From Acidovorax sp. HDW3 (GTDB lineage: Bacteria > Pseudomonadota > Gammaproteobacteria > Burkholderiales > Burkholderiaceae_C), in contig NZ_CP049885.1 in NCBI RefSeq assembly GCF_011303755.1, forward strand, positions 2,884,001-2,948,000: DNA of 64,000 bases. Reading direction: 5' to 3'. The translations under genes and the position numbers were made by a program. The notes beneath the pieces are model-generated. The model ran no database searches. It was not told the DNA's origin and was given only the letters and a program-made list of their open reading frames with translations. Shown here in pieces: positions 62,998 to 64,000 of this stretch (its first letter is position 1; each line of letters opens with the position of its first letter).

Positions 62998-63822
62998 TTA
63001 CTTCTTACGGCGCGACACAATCATCACTTGTGTGCGCTTGTTGTTGCGGGTGCGGTAGCCCTTGGTCAGGTTGCCCCATGGGTCAACAGCGTGACGGCCT
63101 TCACCGGTACGGCCTTCACCACCACCGTGCGGGTGGTCGATCGGGTTCATGGCCACGCCGCGCACGGTCGGGCGAATACCCATCCAGCGCTTGACACCGG
63201 CCTTGCCCAACTGGCGCAGGCTGTGCTCTTCGTTGGCCACTTCACCGATGGTGGCGCGGCATTCGATGTGGATCTTGCGCACTTCGCCCGAACGCATACG
63301 CACCTGGGCGTACACGCCTTCACGCGCCAGCAGCGTGGCCGACGTGCCAGCGGAGCGGGCGATCTGGGCACCGGCACCGGGCTTGAGCTCGATGCAGTGA
63401 ATGGTCGAACCCACCGGGATGTTGCGGATCGGCAGGGTGTTGCCGACGCGGATCGGGGCTTCGGAGCCGCTCAGAATGGAGCTACCGACTTCCAGGTTGC
63501 GCGGGGCAATGATGTAACGGCGCTCGCCGTCGGCGTAGCACACCAGGGCGATGTGGGCCGAACGGTTCGGGTCGTACTCGATGCGCTCCACCTTGGCGGG
63601 GATGGCATCCTTGTTGCGACGGAAGTCCACCACACGGTAGTGGTGCTTGTGGCCACCGCCCTTGTGACGGGTGGTGATGTGACCGTTGTTGTTGCGGCCG
63701 GCCTTCTGGAACTGGGGTTCCAGCAGGGCTGCGAACGCTTCACCCTTGTGCAGGTGGTCACGCGAAATCTTCACCGTGCCGCGACGGCCGGGCGAAGTGG
63801 GTTTGAGCTTGATAACGGCCAT
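62998..63822 (-). CDS. rplB: 50S ribosomal protein L2
   Basis: 274 residues. [20 protein letters not shown] start, [14 protein letters not shown], and the essential [17 protein letters not shown] loop near the C-terminus. It contacts the peptidyl-transferase centre and is needed for subunit joining. 3 nt after rplW. Confidence 0.99.
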   Translation of the reverse strand: MAVIKLKPTSPGRRGTVKISRDHLHKGEAFAALLEPQFQKAGRNNNGHITTRHKGGGHKHHYRVVDFRRNKDAIPAKVERIEYDPNRSAHIALVCYADGERRYIIAPRNLEVGSSILSGSEAPIRVGNTLPIRNIPVGSTIHCIELKPGAGAQIARSAGTSATLLAREGVYAQVRMRSGEVRKIHIECRATIGEVANEEHSLRQLGKAGVKRWMGIRPTVRGVAMNPIDHPHGGGEGRTGEGRHAVDPWGNLTKGYRTRNNKRTQVMIVSRRKK

Positions 63823-63825
63823 GGT

Positions 63826-64000
63826 TTACGCAGCCTCCCCGGACAGGTTCAGCTCTTGACCTTCTTTGAGCGTCACGTAAGCCTTGCGCACGTTGTCGCG
63901 GCGGCCCATCGTTTTGCCAAAGCGCTTGGTCTTGCCTTTGGTATTGACCACAGAAACGCCCTTGACTTCGACCTTGAACAGCAGCTCGACAGCGGCTTTG
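63826..64000 (-). CDS. rplW: 50S ribosomal protein L23, C-terminal part (cut by window edge)
   Basis: The stop codon is at 63828-63826 and the reading frame extends to the right edge; the start is outside the window. The visible end includes [19 protein letters not shown] and GEAA. Position upstream of rplB and the Lys/Arg-rich visible sequence ([13 protein letters not shown]-type loop) fit L23, which surrounds the tunnel exit. Confidence 0.93.
   Translation of the reverse strand, partial: KAAVELLFKVEVKGVSVVNTKGKTKRFGKTMGRRDNVRKAYVTLKEGQELNLSGEAA

Overview
The window is a high-GC chromosomal segment from a betaproteobacterium, most likely a member of the Comamonadaceae (Acidovorax/Alicycliphilus-like). 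The supporting signs are the ribosomal, ATP synthase, GatCAB and MreBCD protein sequences, the gene orders, and a dense family of short palindromic repeats with a GATAGCTGCT/GCGCTT core. I judged this by recognition only; no database was searched. Almost everything is core chromosome, and I see no phage, insertion sequence, CRISPR array or obvious genomic island.

Layout. 1-5 kb holds a minus-strand translation block: rplL (cut by the window edge), rplJ, rplA, rplK, nusG, secE, tRNA-Trp, tuf, tRNA-Thr, tRNA-Gly, tRNA-Tyr, plus a separate tRNA-Arg(CCG). 5-12 kb holds a divergent TetR/AcrR-type repressor and an AcrAB-OprM-type RND efflux operon, with the operator visible between them, followed by a cytochrome c5-like gene. 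12-20 kb is the complete ATP synthase operon atpIBEFHAGDC (minus strand). 20-22.4 kb is ybeD-lipB-lipA (lipoate synthesis). 22.4-26 kb is an MCE/Mla-type lipid transport operon (STAS-MlaE permease, ATPase, MCE protein, lipoprotein). 26-28 kb holds a structured leader RNA candidate, a TauE/SafE permease and arginase. 28-32.6 kb is mreBCD-mrdA (cell shape), divergent from gatCAB (32.8-36 kb).

36-43 kb holds a DUF4124-like protein, pyrE, an exonuclease III homologue, an orphan PilB/GspE-like ATPase, a metallo-beta-lactamase-fold hydrolase, a DMT permease, a glutathione peroxidase and a ProQ-type RNA chaperone. 43-53 kb is the signalling-rich part: a chemoreceptor, a solute-binding lipoprotein translationally coupled to a GGDEF-EAL protein, a glycolate oxidase cluster (glcE-DUF1275-glcF), and a second, catalytically intact-looking diguanylate cyclase. 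53-55.4 kb is glnK-amtB behind a recognisable sigma-54 promoter, then a 0.8 kb gene-free region packed with nested repeats. 55.4-60.5 kb holds ferredoxin-NADP reductase, a PTS set without sugar permease (EIIA-Man, HPr, EI), a thioredoxin-like protein, a GNAT acetyltransferase and a peroxiredoxin. 60.5-64 kb is the distal part of the S10 operon (rplW to rpsQ), again on the minus strand.

The most interesting signals are: (1) a palindromic repeat family that acts as terminators and has also been taken into coding sequence, supplying part of GlcE, the lipoprotein signal peptide and the Gpx C-terminus; (2) a candidate switching leader RNA with a strong terminator ahead of the TauE/SafE gene; (3) a binding-protein/GGDEF-EAL signalling pair with no ABC transporter; and (4) the nested repeat region beside fpr.
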